Assembly: GCA_013339765.2 (NCBI GenBank)
Contig: CM023449.1
Span: forward strand, 119,726,957 to 119,790,956
Source of the DNA: Haemaphysalis longicornis
Taxonomy: Eukaryota; Arthropoda; Arachnida; Ixodida; Ixodidae
Length of the DNA: 64,000 nt
Direction: 5' to 3'
How positions within the stretch are numbered: position 1 is the stretch's first letter; every line of letters starts with the position of its first letter. Positions 10,742 through 22,930 of this stretch are shown here, piece by piece. The notes under the pieces are model-generated. The model searched no databases. It was given only the letters and a program-made list of their open reading frames with translations, and was not told where the DNA came from. The position numbers and the translations under genes were made by a program.

Positions 10742-13349
10742 CACATCGTACTCATCGATGAGTATTAGCTAAGAAATAGTAAATAAAAAACAGCGCATTA
10801 TCGTCGATCCGCGTTTCCTCCTCTTTTCGACTTACTCTCCGCTGTTGACGGCGCGCGAGCCTTGCCTCCCATGATGCTGCGCTCCTCAGCGGTGACGTAC
10901 TTCCGCTATTGCGCTGCCCACACTGCCGTCTGCTACGGGCCAGCTTTGTTGGCACCATGAATCCCGCACTCCGCTCAAGGCTGGAAAAGCGAACGAAAAA
11001 TCTGGCCGCATATGTGCGGCGACCTGGCCTTGCCCTTTCGCGGTGTACGTTGGGGCAGTTGCTATCGGCGGCACGTGACTTTTTATCGGCGGTGAACTCG
11101 CAGCCACACGAGGAGGGTCGTGCGCTCGTTCTCTTTGATGCACCGCGCACTGTTTATCCAAAAAGCGCCGTATCAGATGTGGCCCCGCTGGAGCCAGGTC
11201 TTATTTTGCGGCGGTGGTAATTCCTGCCGGCGGCATGTGAAAAAGACATTTTAAACCGATACAGAACCCGTGCACAAAACGCTTCAATCATGTGACCAGT
11301 TCAGCTTGGGGCGACGCATGGTGGAGAGCGGCAAAGTTGGCAAAACATGCTCCGCCGCGGCTCTGAGCTTTCTAGCGCTGGAGCGAGTGCCATTTCTTCT
11401 GAGCTTTCTAGCGCTGGAGCGAGCGCCATTTCTTTGACAATCTCAAACATCGGTTGCTTTGGCAACAAGGCACAAAACACTCTAGAAGTCCGTTACGGTT
11501 CCGTGATCACGGTTCAGCTCGGGGCCCCACCTCGCGACATGTGGGCACTGCAGGCGTACCACTCACTCCAATTGGGAAGTGCGAGATGCGTTTGGCATTA
11601 CAGGAGGCGATGGTGTGTGTGTTGTGGACGCCTTTGTTTCGCGATGAAATGCGACGTCGTGCTTCTGCGGGTGGATAGTGCTTCCCATGTTCTGGATAAT
11701 CTTTCTCGAGCGACGTACGACTCATCCTCGCATAGGGTATGTGCAGTGTGCGTGGCTAAAAGCCATCTCGGCTTGTGCGCCAGAGTTAAGTGACTTGCTG
11801 TTCGTCCCCGCAAACCACGCGCGAGGTGAATGCCGAATTTACGACGGGCAGGAGGAGGCAACCCATCGTCTCTCAATCGCGGTTCAGACTTGCAACGCAT
11901 GTTGTGACGTTGTGTTCGTTCGAAACGCATCTCTGGATTTTTTTGAAGTTGAATAAAATGTGTGCGTCAAACCTGGGCATTCGGCTCAGGGAGTTCGCTG
12001 CGATTGCCCGAAAGAAGTGCCACGAGGCTTGAACGCTTTTTATATGGAAGGTACTCAGGTAAGAGAATATCCATGTCGGCGTTATGGCCGTGATGCATTC
12101 AATACAAACGGTTAAGCGTTTGTTTACACTTGTTTCGTTTGTCGTAAAATGTCCAAGCACTCCGGCACTACGCTGGCAGATCAGCCGGCGAGCCGACGCT
12201 GAGCAGACGACTCAGCTCTTTGCCGGAAGTGCGTGAAAAGCCGCCAAATAGCAGGATGTCTAGCTCATGACGAACATCTGGGAATCGATGACGTAGACAT
12301 GTGAAGATGGCGGCGTCCTAAAACACGAAGGGAAGGGTGTGGAAAAAGCGACAAACTTTGCAACAAAAGTATGAGCTTTCCGCTGCGCGTAAAAGAGTAA
12401 TACTTGGCACAGGTGACGCTGACGTCCCAATCTAACGATTGCGCTAGTTCAGTTAGTGTGCTCAAAATGCCTTTCAGGGCCCCTTTAAGACAGCCTAATG
12501 CCTCCCTAGAACAAATATAAGGGACACCTAAGGTCGCCATTAAACCTGCGTCGTGACAGCGTAACCAGGGTAAATTCGCATCGCTTAAAGAACTTTCGGA
12601 GCTGTGAATATTCCCGCTTATTCTCGGAAGCCAATGTTTATGGCATCGCTTTGCAAGTCAGGGGTCTAAATCCGGAATCTGGGCAGAAACAACCGCTCAG
12701 CGTCGAAACACTAACGGAGCAGTGTTCTGTAGTTGTATTACCGCTTGCTCAGCACCGAATTCGAGTGCTAAAACGGCATGTAGTAAACACAGGCTGGTCA
12801 CTAGAAAATGAAAAAAACAGAAAGAAAACTCCCGGGTAACCTAAGCCTGTTTACATGATTTAAAGGAGACTCTCTCCTCTCTCTACGCTCCCGTTGCTGC
12901 GTCTTCTCACGCGAATTAGGCACCTGGACAGGCAGTCTGGCTGCCTTTCACTTGAAGGCTTCCCCAGAATCCGATCTTAGGTATTTTGCTCGCCAGCAAT
13001 TGCTCTAGTCAGGTGCCCTTCACGCCTACTTATTTCACAACATGCCCGAGGCCAACTCTTGCTCCTCCTGTGACTGTGTTTGAGTTTTGAGTTAGCGCAG
13101 TTTTATTGCACTCTGCTATGCATCTGGAAAACCGGGTACAAATCTCCCGTGACCCTCAAATATTTATGTATTTTCAGCGAAGATGTCCAAAGCAACTTTT
13201 CTCCCTCGATTGCATATTTAGGGCCGTAGAGAAGGAGCAGCGGCATAATATGTGCCCTGCAGTTTCAGCCCTTCTGTTTGCTTGCCACCTGTTCTGCAGT
13301 GCTTTAAGATTTCAGGTGACTCAGCAAGGTAGAGCCACGTGATTTTAAA
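10742..13349. other. No recognisable gene; GC-rich stretch with overlapping frames
   Basis: Positions 10840-11930 are GC- and CpG-rich, with overlapping open frames on both strands (plus 10909-11220, 11347-11793 and 11678-11956; minus 10752-11150 and 11598-11930). None resembles a known protein, and the open frames probably reflect base composition. A GGGCCCCTTTAA stretch lies near 12479-12490. From 12560 to 13349 I see no gene or repeat. Confidence 0.4.
11362..11433. repeat. 36-bp tandem duplication
   Basis: The unit TCTGAGCTTTCTAGCGCTGG and its continuation (36 bp) occurs twice in a row with one difference (GAGTGCC versus GAGCGCC). The length is a multiple of three, so the frame across it stays open. 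Confidence 0.9.
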
Positions 13350-13840
13350 GCTTTCTTAGTGGAACCGATGGCGTACCGTCAAAAAAAGTAAGGCATTGTC
13401 TATGACCGGTTGGTCGACCGAAAAGCTCTGCTAAGTGGACACACGGCGCCTTCGTGAAACCGGGCTTCAATTGCGTTAAAAACGTTAACTGAAAATCGCA
13501 AAAAAGAACGGTTTTAGAAAGGTCAGTTCACGCACCAATCACGAAGAAGGTGTACAATAGTATACTTTTATCTAATAAATCACTTATCGGTACATTTAGA
13601 TCGTTCCTAGTTGCGTTTACTGAGTTCGGGGAAAATTGTGGCATTTTTTTTTTCGTTTCTTGTTTGCGGTTTAGTGTCTTTGAAGGTGTGACGATCGACT
13701 TGACACAGCTTTTGCTGATGTTTGCCGCTCTTTTAGCATAGGTTCTGACACAAATTTGACGCAGTTTTGAAGTTAGGAGATTTCGCTCATCTCTCAACGT
13801 TCTTTAAGAAGGGATAGTAAAGTTTCTCGTTCACCCTTGA
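13350..13840. repeat. Dispersed repeat, copy 1
   Basis: Resembles 36765-37400 in the same orientation. Shared blocks include GACCGG..TGGTCG..CGAAAAGCTCT, ACCGGGCTTC, AACGGTTTTAGA, GTACAATA followed by CTTTATCT, TATCGGTA, GTTTGCGGTTT, a TTTTGAAG block and GGATAGTAAAG. It encodes nothing recognisable. The second copy carries an extra 155-bp insertion. Confidence 0.7.
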
Positions 13841-15465
13841 CGAACCCGCCGACGCTGGTTTTTCTGCGATGGGGTCTCTCACGTTTCGGGTTAAAGCTGA
13901 GTTTAAAAACGAATGCATATGTTACTAAGAGGCAGTAAAGTAGAGTTCTTGACATGACATCTTAAACTACATGCTTCTGAAAATTCACCTAAATGAGGTA
14001 ACAAGCATTATTTGTGTTTGCGTGGGGTTTAATCAAAAACATGTTGGAATGGCTTGGGATCAAGGAATTGTTTTAAAATTGGTAAGGCAAGGTACAGCTG
14101 TCCTGAGCAGCCTGTACATAGAAAACAAGACATGGAAAAATATTTTATTTACAAACAGTCTGGACATATACACACTCAGAAGATTATATTACAAATGACC
14201 GAGGAAACGTAGCGTCACAGGGAACCTTAGAAGCAACCTCGAAATATGTACATATACAGTATTGTATTTATACAGGTATCGAGAACATTCAAACAATAGC
14301 GATGTATATGCCCCAACATGCTCCGCCGGATAATTTTTAACGATTACATCCTGACTGGATAACGCACTACAACTGCCGATGTTCCGTGTTGATAATACTA
14401 AATTTGCGTAAAATGTACATGCTTGATACCGCTGTCTTTGTGCGGATTTCCGGTATCGTAGTGTTTTTTTTTTGCTTGTTTCAGCTGCTCTACATCACAC
14501 AGTCTTCTCATGTTCCAGCCAGTGGATTCCCTGGTGGAGCCCGCTGATCCACAGCATTCGTAGCGGGGAATAAATTAGAGGATGTTTGTCCACTGTACGT
14601 AAGGCGCAAACATATCAAGGTGCACGTAATATTGGTATTTAGCTGTGGTCCTTATAAAAGAAAAACAGGGTGACAGTTTTTCTGCAACCTTAAATGTGGC
14701 TGCACTATTTCGGGAACGGGGTTTCAAAGTGAGACATAAATGTATTTTGTAAAGATTTTAAAGCGAATATGTGCGTTCCCATTAGCCTACCACTCCAGTA
14801 AAACGCAGCAATAACGTTCCTGTTTGTCCGTGGTACCTAAATTTCAACAAACTGTGTCTTCACGCTGGGCACTCATTTGGTCCCGACGACATTGAAAATC
14901 ACCATGCGACGTCGATATTGTGATATCGCAACTCCTTTGTTACAGCAACAGTGCAAATGCGTGGTGTTTTTTTTTTCTTGTACGCTTCGCTTGCTAACCC
15001 GCTAACTAGATCCATGGTTCTGTGTATATCAACGGGGAGCGCTCTTTGTGAAAAACCCAACCTCAGTGTTCATGCTCGGAGGCACCGGCATCAATCCCAA
15101 CTCACAGGAACCTGTCAGACGGAATCGCGCAAAAAAACAACTTTTTTTTTGGTAAAGTCTCACTTGTTTCACTACATACTTCCACTGGAATGTTTAGTGC
15201 TCCCCAAATGTATTTTTACTGTTATAATTACACTGGGGCTCCCGAAGTTTACAAGGTATGTACAGGCTTCTGAAGTGTTCTTGAGTAAATGCCCTATAGA
15301 AACACGCAACGAAAGACTTAGGGGCACCAAAACTTGTGAACTGAGCACGTGCCATGGATAGCGCCATTCATTGTCTGCCTATAAACATTATCTCTGACGT
15401 GGTAAAGAGGAGTCTGGCAGGAGAGTGTGACCAAGGGGTACGTGAAAGGGGCGGTGCATCCTCCG
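13841..15465. other. Probable 3' untranslated and downstream region of the Sidestep-like gene
   Basis: This lies just beyond the stop codon of the last coding exon on the minus strand. There is no recognisable coding or repeat sequence. The nearest clear minus-strand AATAAA is about 1.3 kb downstream of the stop (see 14144-14149). Confidence 0.4.
14144..14149 (-). promoter_or_regulatory. Candidate polyadenylation signal (AATAAA on the minus strand)
   Basis: TTTATT on the plus strand reads AATAAA on the minus strand. It is about 1.3 kb past the tail-exon stop codon. It is plausible for the Sidestep-like gene, but such hexamers are common by chance in AT-rich DNA. Confidence 0.25.
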
Positions 15466-15672
15466 CTACATCATAGCACACTTTCCGTAGCACTGCAGCG
15501 GAAGCTTTTCGGCGATGTCGCGGTTATAGTGGGTGACGACTTCGACGGCCGGACCAATGTCGTCCCGCTTGCAATCTACTTTCGTCTGGGAGGGACTCAG
15601 CGGGATTGAGAACATCTCGGCCTTCTCCTCTGCTCTGCTTGAAGTGACCGTGTCGTCGACGTCATGCTTTTC
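15466..15672 (-). CDS. Sidestep-like gene, terminal exon: cytoplasmic tail and stop
   Basis: The acceptor is a strong pyrimidine tract ending TTTTTTTGCACGCAG, with the exon starting at 15672. Phase 0 matches the phase-0 donor of the transmembrane exon. The frame then stays open for 67 codons (EKHDVDDTVTSSRAEEKAEM at the start, CYGKCAMM at the end) to a TAG at 15466-15468. Composition is charged and hydrophilic, as expected for an intracellular tail. The exon has no initiating ATG. I could not match the tail to a known motif, and the C-terminus of this family is variable. Support comes from splice signal, phase, position and coding-like GC content. A further, unseen exon cannot be excluded if a donor inside is used. 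Confidence 0.65.
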   Translation of the reverse strand, partial: EKHDVDDTVTSSRAEEKAEMFSIPLSPSQTKVDCKRDDIGPAVEVVTHYNRDIAEKLPLQCYGKCAMM

Positions 15673-17406
15673 CTGCGTGCAAAAAAAGAAATGTTGTAGG
15701 TCTGCTTTGCAATGTTACCAGCCCTCAAGCATGAGGCAGGGAAGGGCGTAATTTATTAAGCGGACCTAAGTAGCTGTGAGAAGCTTGCAATGAACGTTGC
15801 CCAGGAAAGAAACCTGCAACATATTTCAAATGTTATAATGTTGTAGCTAGTCCCAGGGACTCATTTTTTTGAAACGTGTGGTACTTATTTATGGCGGTAA
15901 TGGTATCGCTTGAACCGAGGCAGCCACGTATGCATAGAAATCTAATTCTGTTTGATGACGAAATTAATGTTTTAGTCACCCCTTGCGCTGTATGAGCTGC
16001 TGTTTACATTTTTGTAGCGCAACTACAAAATGCATACAGTTGAGAGGCTAAGGGCACGCTTTTATTCAAATTTTATCAATACAGATCCGGTTCGTTGCGT
16101 AGACCGCGATCCATTTATAAAGTCACTATCGTCGCCCTCATAGAGTTAAGTTATGCTTATAGCATCAGCATTCCGGTGCTCATGTTGTGCACTACAAAAA
16201 CTGAGCGCGTAGCGTAATACCCAAAGTATAGGTTGTGCAGCCTGAGAAAAGCATATGTCTGGTATTTGGGTTTTGCCTTGTGCAAACTAGTGTAGACCTA
16301 ACCTTCTAATGGTTGTGAAATGCCAGGCGCTGTCTGCGCGCTGAGAACGTGCCTATGACCCAAGCGGGTTGAGAGCACCCACAGAAACGCACACAAGGCA
16401 ATGAATATCGGGGACCCGAAAAGAGCGACATCAATACTTTCTTGAGAATCGCGGACAGAAATTATTACAAATGCTCGGATGCATGAGTAGAAGCAAAGCA
16501 GCGCAGTACTGTACGTTAGAAGATCAAAAATCATTTTTGCCAAAAATAGCTCTGCTAGTCAGCATGTGATGTTGACTGTGTTTCATGAATGCAATGAAGT
16601 ATGTGGCATTTAATTTGTATTACGCTGGCATTTAGAACCTTAATTACAATCATCTAATGCAGACCACTATTACATGTTTAAAACGGGAGTTATGACTTGG
16701 CTCATGAAGTTGTTTATTATTACATAATTATACCTCATAAGATAACTTTAACGTGTAAGATACAACTTCAGATGACACTGGTAGTATAACATCTTTGCTA
16801 CTAGCTGTCTATTTTCTTCATGTGGCACTAAAATTCTCATGGAGACGCCTTACCTGCGGTACATAACTTTAACCATCAAACCAAGCATAGAAATGTATGT
16901 TGAATATGTCTTCCCTTACCGAGAGATCAAATATTGCTAGCACTACTAATGTTTAGTGAAACTTTGCATATACTACGCAGTTAGCGTCTAATTGATTCAT
17001 TTGCTCAAACCGAAGATACACGATGAACGTCTAAACCTAGAAACGCGGGCGTTTTTCTTTTTCGCCAAATTCAAACCGCCTACCAACTCGAACGAACAAC
17101 ATGCGGAATCATCAGCCAGTCACCCACTCGGGTGGTTGGAGGTGAAGTAAAGGTATTGTTGCTGGCCTAGAAAGGGCATTTTCCCGGTGAAACCACTTTA
17201 TAAATATCTTTCCGTGAAGCGTGTAGTACGTTACAAGTTGGTTAAAGTACACCGCACATGTACCTTAACATTTCCAGAATGGTTTATTTATGGATGCAGA
17301 CAATCAAAATGGAAGCACCCTGTAAAACTCCCTTGGGCACAATACGCGCGATGCACCCATTTCGTACAGCGAATTTTCCTCGGTGGTAGGAGCTAAATGT
17401 GCTTAC
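15673..17406 (-). other. Intron between transmembrane and tail exons
   Basis: 1,734 bp with a GTAAGC donor at 17401-17406 and a TTGCACGCAG acceptor. It is AT-rich. A minus frame at 16298-16543 encodes a hydrophobic stretch that is not recognised and is probably chance. There is no clear repeat. Confidence 0.6.
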
Positions 17407-17534
17407 CCTTCGCCTGTGATGCCGTTTGCAGAAGTAGGCTATGCAGATGGCGGATCCAAGAATGACGATAACTGCAGCGAGAGGTCCCAGGATGGCACCT
17501 AGGCTGACCTGAGACAGCCCCACTCCTTTTTCAA
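17407..17534 (-). CDS. Sidestep-like gene, transmembrane exon
   Basis: The acceptor TTAACTACAG precedes position 17534 and the donor AGG|GTAAGC follows 17407. The exon enters in phase 1 and leaves in phase 0 (128 bp). It encodes a short extracellular stalk (FEKGVGLSQVSL), a hydrophobic helix of about 22 residues (AILGPLAAVIVILGSAICIA and onward) and a basic stop-transfer stretch, CKRHHRRR. This single-pass type I layout follows the fibronectin-III domain exactly where Sidestep proteins have theirs. Confidence 0.88.
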
Positions 17535-18082
17535 CTGTAGTTAAAAGACAAACAGACAAGCAAAATGAAATATTGTCCTGTGTGTTTTTCTTTGGGGGAG
17601 GGCGGGTTTCAGGAGGGGGAATATGGAAGGTCAGATAGATTACCGTTACGGTCTCCGCCGTTGAAAATGCATTTTCCAGTTACGCTACCAGTATTCATGA
17701 CTAAGATTTCAATCAAAACTAGCAATGGAAAGTTTTTATTGGACCCTTAGGCCTTTCTTTTAGTAGCGTGGTGTCATTGCTGAATCCTGATCAGTTTTTG
17801 CACTGTTGCGGGTGCAATAAATACCAACCCGCCTGGTTCACTATCGAAATAGGTCTGTATAAGATTATTATACCAGGGCATCGCCATAGCTCGCGTTAAG
17901 AACCACGGCCTGCCATTGCTGCAGTTGTCTGCCCCACAAAAAGGTAGAAGAGTCGTCTCAACCTTCGTAAAAAGACTTCTATGTTGGACACAACTGATGT
18001 AAAGCGCTATCTTCTTTAAATGTTTAGCGTGGTTCTGGTGCGTATAATTTGCCACTGATAGGCAGGTAGGGTGCCTATAAAT

Positions 18083-18132
<50 letters not shown>

Positions 18133-19512
18133 TTGAACATGGTAGGAAACACCAGCAAAAAAGTTTGAACTAGGCAGCGACTTCGATTGTTGCCACCGTT
18201 TAGGAAAAGAAACTTGCCTTCTTCAGGACAGGTTTCTTTCTATGTTTACTGTGGTCATGCCTTACCCGTCGGAGCCTTGCCACGCATCGTAGACGAACCC
18301 GCCTCTTTTATGCTGGCTCAGCATTCATTCTCTCGGGAGACTTTGGAATGCAGCACTATGCCTTTTTCAGGAGAGACACCCAGTACCCTCACACTCAAAA
18401 TATATGTCAAAAGTTTTTTGGTGGGGCTGAACACGTTGTTCGTGAAGTGTGTGTGTGTGACTTTTCTTTTCCTCGGTTTCCGTTTTTACCCTGGTTTTTG
18501 CCTAATAGTGTACCAACGCAACAAAAGTTTAACGTAAAAAGATTTGTACAAGCCAAACTCTTATCTCACAAAATTGCTACCGGATCTGGCTTAGTCACAC
18601 TCTGGTTGTGCCCAGATAATGTAATGAAAAAAGCGCAACAAGAAACTATCCACGTATCTGCCAGGCGCGCCATGCAATTTATTGGTAAGCTAGCCAACTT
18701 TTCTTCTCTTTTCACCGTTCCTACAAAAGTATTAGTGCGTTATAGATATGCAATTGGGGCAACGACTTCTAAGCCAATATACGTGACTTTGCTCGTTAAA
18801 TAATGTGCGTTAAAACTACGCGTACAATTGCCACATACAACAGCAACACAGACCGTAATACAGAAATAGCAACCGGTGATGCAATGCTTTGTTCAGTTGA
18901 TTATCCTTCCCTTTTGCAAAGGTTTTTAACATTTTGAAGTAGGAAGTGTCCGGAGTGCTGTCCCACGGCACTCCAACTCGGCGTTGCCCCATGTCTAGTG
19001 CCGTCCGACAAGGTTCGAATTGTTATGACTGGATTTGTACAGTGCACAACGTCCGCAGTTGTAGCGCAGATGTTACGTCTTAGATTCTTCCTACCACGGG
19101 CAGTGGTTCAAGTGCGTCTCTTGTTTTGTTTTCTTCTCTTCTTACATTGCATTAAAATTTTCATAGCTTATGGTTTCTGTGCTTTATGTGATTGCTTTCT
19201 GTTTCTTAGGTTATTTAGGTGACGTAACGTTGCGCTACGTTAGAGAAGAAAATTTGGTCCAAATGCAATTTTTTTTGGAAGGGGCCGCGAACATCACTTT
19301 AATGAAATGCCTATGAAACCGTCAGTACTGATATCTAGACACACATTTTCATTACAAAACTTTTGATGACACAGGACACAACTCCCTGTGTCCTCTGTCG
19401 TTTTTTTGCTCAACACGAAGTCCTGGATTACCGCTACCAAGTAGCCCAAACCAAAACTCTAACAACTTTTCAATTAATAAAAACGTATTCTGAAAACATT
19501 CGGGTGACTTAC
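17535..19512 (-). other. Intron between fibronectin-III and transmembrane exons
   Basis: 1,978 bp with a GTAAGT donor at 19507-19512. It contains an (AT)n microsatellite of about 46 bp at 18085-18130. Plus-strand frames at 18187-18803 are not recognised and read through ordinary AT-rich intron sequence. Confidence 0.7.
18085..18130. repeat. (AT)n microsatellite
   Basis: About 23 TA dinucleotides in an uninterrupted row inside the intron 5' of the transmembrane exon. Confidence 0.95.
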
Positions 19513-19803
19513 ACGTATTCGCCATAGCGGCCTGCGTCGAAGAAATTGAGATGTTGAGGGTTCGGCTGGTGTCAACGCCGTTGGTGGTGTAGACCAGAAT
19601 GGTGTAGTAGTTGGTTGGGTGGAGCTCGCTCAACTGGAAGCGAGGTGTCGTCGAGGTGACTCGCCTCACCAGCAGGTTGCTGCTGGCATCGTGCAGCTCC
19701 ATCACGAAGGTGTGGTGGTCGTCGCTGCGCCGCTGACACTCAATCAGCAGGGACGTCAGTGTCTTGTTCAGCAGCTGACACTCGCGCACAATGCTCGGTG
19801 TCT
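19513..19803 (-). CDS. Sidestep-like gene, fibronectin-III-like exon
   Basis: The acceptor is CTCTTTCGCAG and the exon starts at 19803. The donor is ACGT|GTAAGT. Phase is 1 to 1 and the length 291 bp (97 codons). The opening ETPSIVRECQLLNKT and LLIECQRR correspond to the start of the membrane-proximal domain of Sidestep proteins, where a conserved NxT-x-x-x-L-x-V/I-E-C stretch is typical. Later come FQLSELHPTNYYTILVYTTN (the Y-x-x-x-V-Y strand F/G pattern of fibronectin-III folds) and ISISSTQAAMANT. Two possible N-glycosylation sites are NKT and NIS. The canonical early tryptophan of fibronectin-III is absent, which is usual for this divergent domain. Confidence 0.87.
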
Positions 19804-22259
19804 CTGCGAAAGAGTCAGCGTGGAGAGAGGAAGTTTGGAATGTTATCGCCATAGTTCCTATCGCTATATTATTACCGGCGCTTGAACCTGCACCTGCAGA
19901 ATTCCGATGTCACTGTAGCTAACCCTCATTACGAAGTCATAAATTAGGAAACCGATCAAGTATAACCAACCTGAGAGGAAACCATCTGTTTAAATATTTA
20001 GTAGAATAGTGAGTTTTGTGTGGCTTCGAGTTGAAATTTATTTCTTTGGGGCAACGCCCCAACGTTGGGTAGCAGCGAAGCGAATGTTTCTGCTATTGCA
20101 GTTCCTGCGGTCACGCAACGTTAAGACTATTACCTTGCTTGTATGCTTGTACCTGCTTGTACTTGCTTGTACCTGTGTTTGTATGCTTGCATCACCTGTA
20201 TTAATGCATATAGCGATTTATGTACAACATCGGTACAACATCGTCTTTAACCTTTGATGTTACTTTATTGCTGTTGCAAATAGTTTTGTATTTACCCCCC
20301 CCCCCTTACGCAATGCTCCTAGGAGCCTGTAAGGAATTGTGAATAAATAATAAAATAAATAAATGACGGCTGTTATATTGAAACTCGACTGACACAATAA
20401 TGCCACAGGTGGATTACCAGATCCATTATTGCATCGTCATTACCAAGGTTTTATTAAAAAAAGCACTTCAGAGTCAAACTGGTGGCATACGAAATAAATA
20501 GCCAATGGGACGTCAGTCATGCAATTGCAAATTTTACGTTCAGTCATTTTGATCTTCAGAATGGCGAAACTATAACAGAATATTTTTATATTCCAACATC
20601 ATTGTTGGTTAATAATTTAAGCAATCAAGCTGTGCCGAATTCTTTTCGCCAAATAGTATTTAGGTGCATGTTTATGTTGTCAGTGGTCATGACAATGAAC
20701 CGGATTACAAGCAAATCCCAATTTCGTTCATTGTGCTCCTATTGCACCGTTGTAATACATATTAGCATAAGCAAGGGCTTTTGTGCTGTTTTTATACTGC
20801 CTCTAAATGGCTATTTTGTTGTTTGTGCCTAGATGCTTACAAGTGCCTACAAATTCCTAATTTCCAAAATCGGCGTTATATAGACACTATTTAGGTGCAC
20901 GCTTTTCTTTCGTGTTTAGTTGGAGATCTCTATTCATGTTACGAAACACCATTGATATTATAGACTCTGTAAAGTTTACCGTAGACCTCTTGTTCAACCT
21001 AGCCCTCTAGTTGAACCAACCATAGAAAGAACAGCTAGCAGCACTGAAATGGGACACCTATTTTGAGTGACGAAAAGCATTTTTAAATAAAAAAACCTGG
21101 AGGTGGCGTAGTTTGATATCGCTTCCACAATTTTTACACTCTTACGCTACGCTCTGGGTACTATCGAAACACATTTCTTCAAACATGTGGAGTTGCATCA
21201 TCGGTTCTAGAAGCAAACTCCAATCCAAGTGTATTTTCAACGCAGCGGTTGAACCCTGAACACGCCTTTGTTAGCTGTTAGCAGATCACTCCTACAATGA
21301 AGATGTAACGGCGAAATATCAGTGCGCAGGCGCATTTCTTTACACCTTCAACTTCATATTGCCAACGGGCTCTAAAGTACGCTTTTCCTTAACAAAATAA
21401 GTTTGGCTGGTGAACACCTTTTGTTAATGATCTTCCAATGTGTGGAAGTTTGTTTAGCAGTGTTAATTGCACAAATCGGATAGTATAAAACTATATCTGT
21501 GATGATATTGCCAGAGTTGTACATAACAGTCTTCACGTAAGAACGTTATGTTCTTTTATATGGTCTTCTCTCTTGCGGCTATTGTTTGTCAATTTTTGTC
21601 GCACAGTAATTTATTCACGTAAGGCAAACACAGCGTATACCCACTTCTTAAAATCAGTATACCCACTTCTCAAGTATACTTTTTTGTGCTTTCTTTATAA
21701 TATGTGTTGCTATATAAAGACACCAGGGACATCGACCATGGGTGGCGTGGCAGTGTGCTTGTTGAATTTAGATAATGCACCTTCCTTAGTTCAACTATTT
21801 CATGTGACAACTGAACGGCTATGTTCAACTGTTGGCGCCTTTGTGCCATCGTAACAATACACACGATCGTTTCCTGTCGTAGACAGGCCGCGCACATGTT
21901 CGTTTGAACGTTTGAATATATTGGCATCAATGTGAAAATTTATCGTGCCTATATTTGCGACGTTGGGAGGCTAAAACATTACTTTCCCAGCCAATTTTAG
22001 GCGCCTAAAACGACATTTTTAATTCCCTAAAAATCCGGCCTCTAGTTCTGACGTTTCTGTGCATTTGAGTTGACGAAGAGAAGGTAATCCTACATATATC
22101 TTCCGAATGAAGGTTTTTTTTTTTAGAAACTATGTTCTTGCAAACCGGCACTCGTGCTTTCACTGGTTTCAGAATATTGCACACTACCTGTTTCGTCTTG
22201 CCATGGTGGCACTGGCCGCCAAAGTGAGGATAACAATGTATCAAGGGAGGACGCCTTAC
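19804..22259 (-). other. Intron between Ig5 and fibronectin-III exons
   Basis: 2,456 bp with a GTAAGG donor at 22254-22259. It holds a degenerate TGCTTGTA-type short repeat near 20138-20190 and a C-run at 20296-20306. Plus frames at 20482-20832 and 21573-21854 are not recognised. Confidence 0.65.
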
Positions 22260-22646
22260 CCTTGGGAACGAGCCTGAAGAGGCAGGGCTTCTTTTGTATT
22301 CCCACGGGGTTCTTGGCCCAGCACTGAAACGTGGAGTGCAGCTCCTCCGGCAGCGGCACAAACGTGAGCACGCTACGGGATGCGAATGCACGCGCCATGC
22401 CGTCGAAGTCGCGCGCGAAGGCCGTTTCGCGCTGCGCCGCTTCGCCCACCCCCGCCGCCACCGCTGAAGAAGAGGCCCCCGTGCTCAGGGCTGCCCGGTT
22501 GTGGCTTTCCTTCATGGCCCAGCGGAACGAGATGTTGGTGCTCGGGTCCGCCTCCACGTCGCACGACAGGGACACCTCTTCGAAGGGCGCCGTGTACACC
22601 ACCTTGGCGTGGTGCTGCTGCTGGGCGTTCAGGCAGCGGGGCGAGT
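22260..22646 (-). CDS. Sidestep-like gene, Ig5 exon
   Basis: The acceptor is GTGCTTGTTTCAG and the exon starts at 22646. The donor is AAGG|GTAAGG. Phase is 1 to 1 and the length 387 bp. The domain shows VSLSCDVEADP (strand B cysteine), ISFRWAMKE (core tryptophan) and FQCWAKNPVGIQKKPCLF (strand F cysteine, then the extra PC seen in this family). The CxVEADP, CWAxNxVGxQxxPC pattern is a strong family signature. Between the C and E strands lies a long Ala/Gly/Ser insertion (about 40 residues, including TGASSSAVAAGVGEAAQ) encoded by GC-rich DNA. It makes the exon longer than usual. GC-rich frames on the other strand here are shadows of this exon. Confidence 0.92.
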
Positions 22647-22647
22647 C

Positions 22648-22744
22648 TGAAACAAGCACATGCAATGCCCATTGAGAAAGGCCTTATTTAATTTGACTCG
22701 TACTGAAACGCAATGCGAACCATACCAATAAAGAACGTGACCTA
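22648..22744. repeat. Direct repeat A beside the Ig5 splice acceptor
   Basis: About 97 bp starting at the intron's AG acceptor is repeated at 22931-23036 with around 85 percent identity by eye. Shared blocks include GAAACAAGCAC and GAAACGCAATGCGAACCATA. A SINE body lies between the copies. Confidence 0.85.
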
Positions 22745-22745
22745 A

Positions 22746-22925
22746 AACCCGGCCGCGGCGGCCGCTTTCCCGATGGAGGCGAAAAGCGAAAACGCCCGTG
22801 TGTACGACATTTCGGCGGAAGGTAAATATCCCCAGGTGGTCAAAATTAATCCCGAGCCCTCCACTACGGCGCGCCTCATCGCCTGCGTTGCGTCGGTGCG
22901 TTAAACCCTACAAGCAATTGGAGAA
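22746..22925 (+). mobile_element. Ruka-like SINE body, 5' truncated
   Basis: Carries the shared SINE landmarks CGGCCGCGGCGGCCGC, GATGGAGGCGAAAAGCGAAAA, CCCAGGTGGTCAAAATTAAT, GAGCCCTCCACTACGGCG and CGTTGCGTCGGTGCGTTA. The tRNA-like head with A and B boxes is missing. It is oriented opposite to the host gene and lies between the two copies of the acceptor-proximal repeat. Confidence 0.8.
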
Positions 22926-22930
22926 TAAAA

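Noticed and set aside
22331..22691. Plus-strand frames of about 100 codons
   Set aside because: Shadows of the GC-rich Ig5 exon, which is supported on the minus strand by splice sites and Ig signatures.
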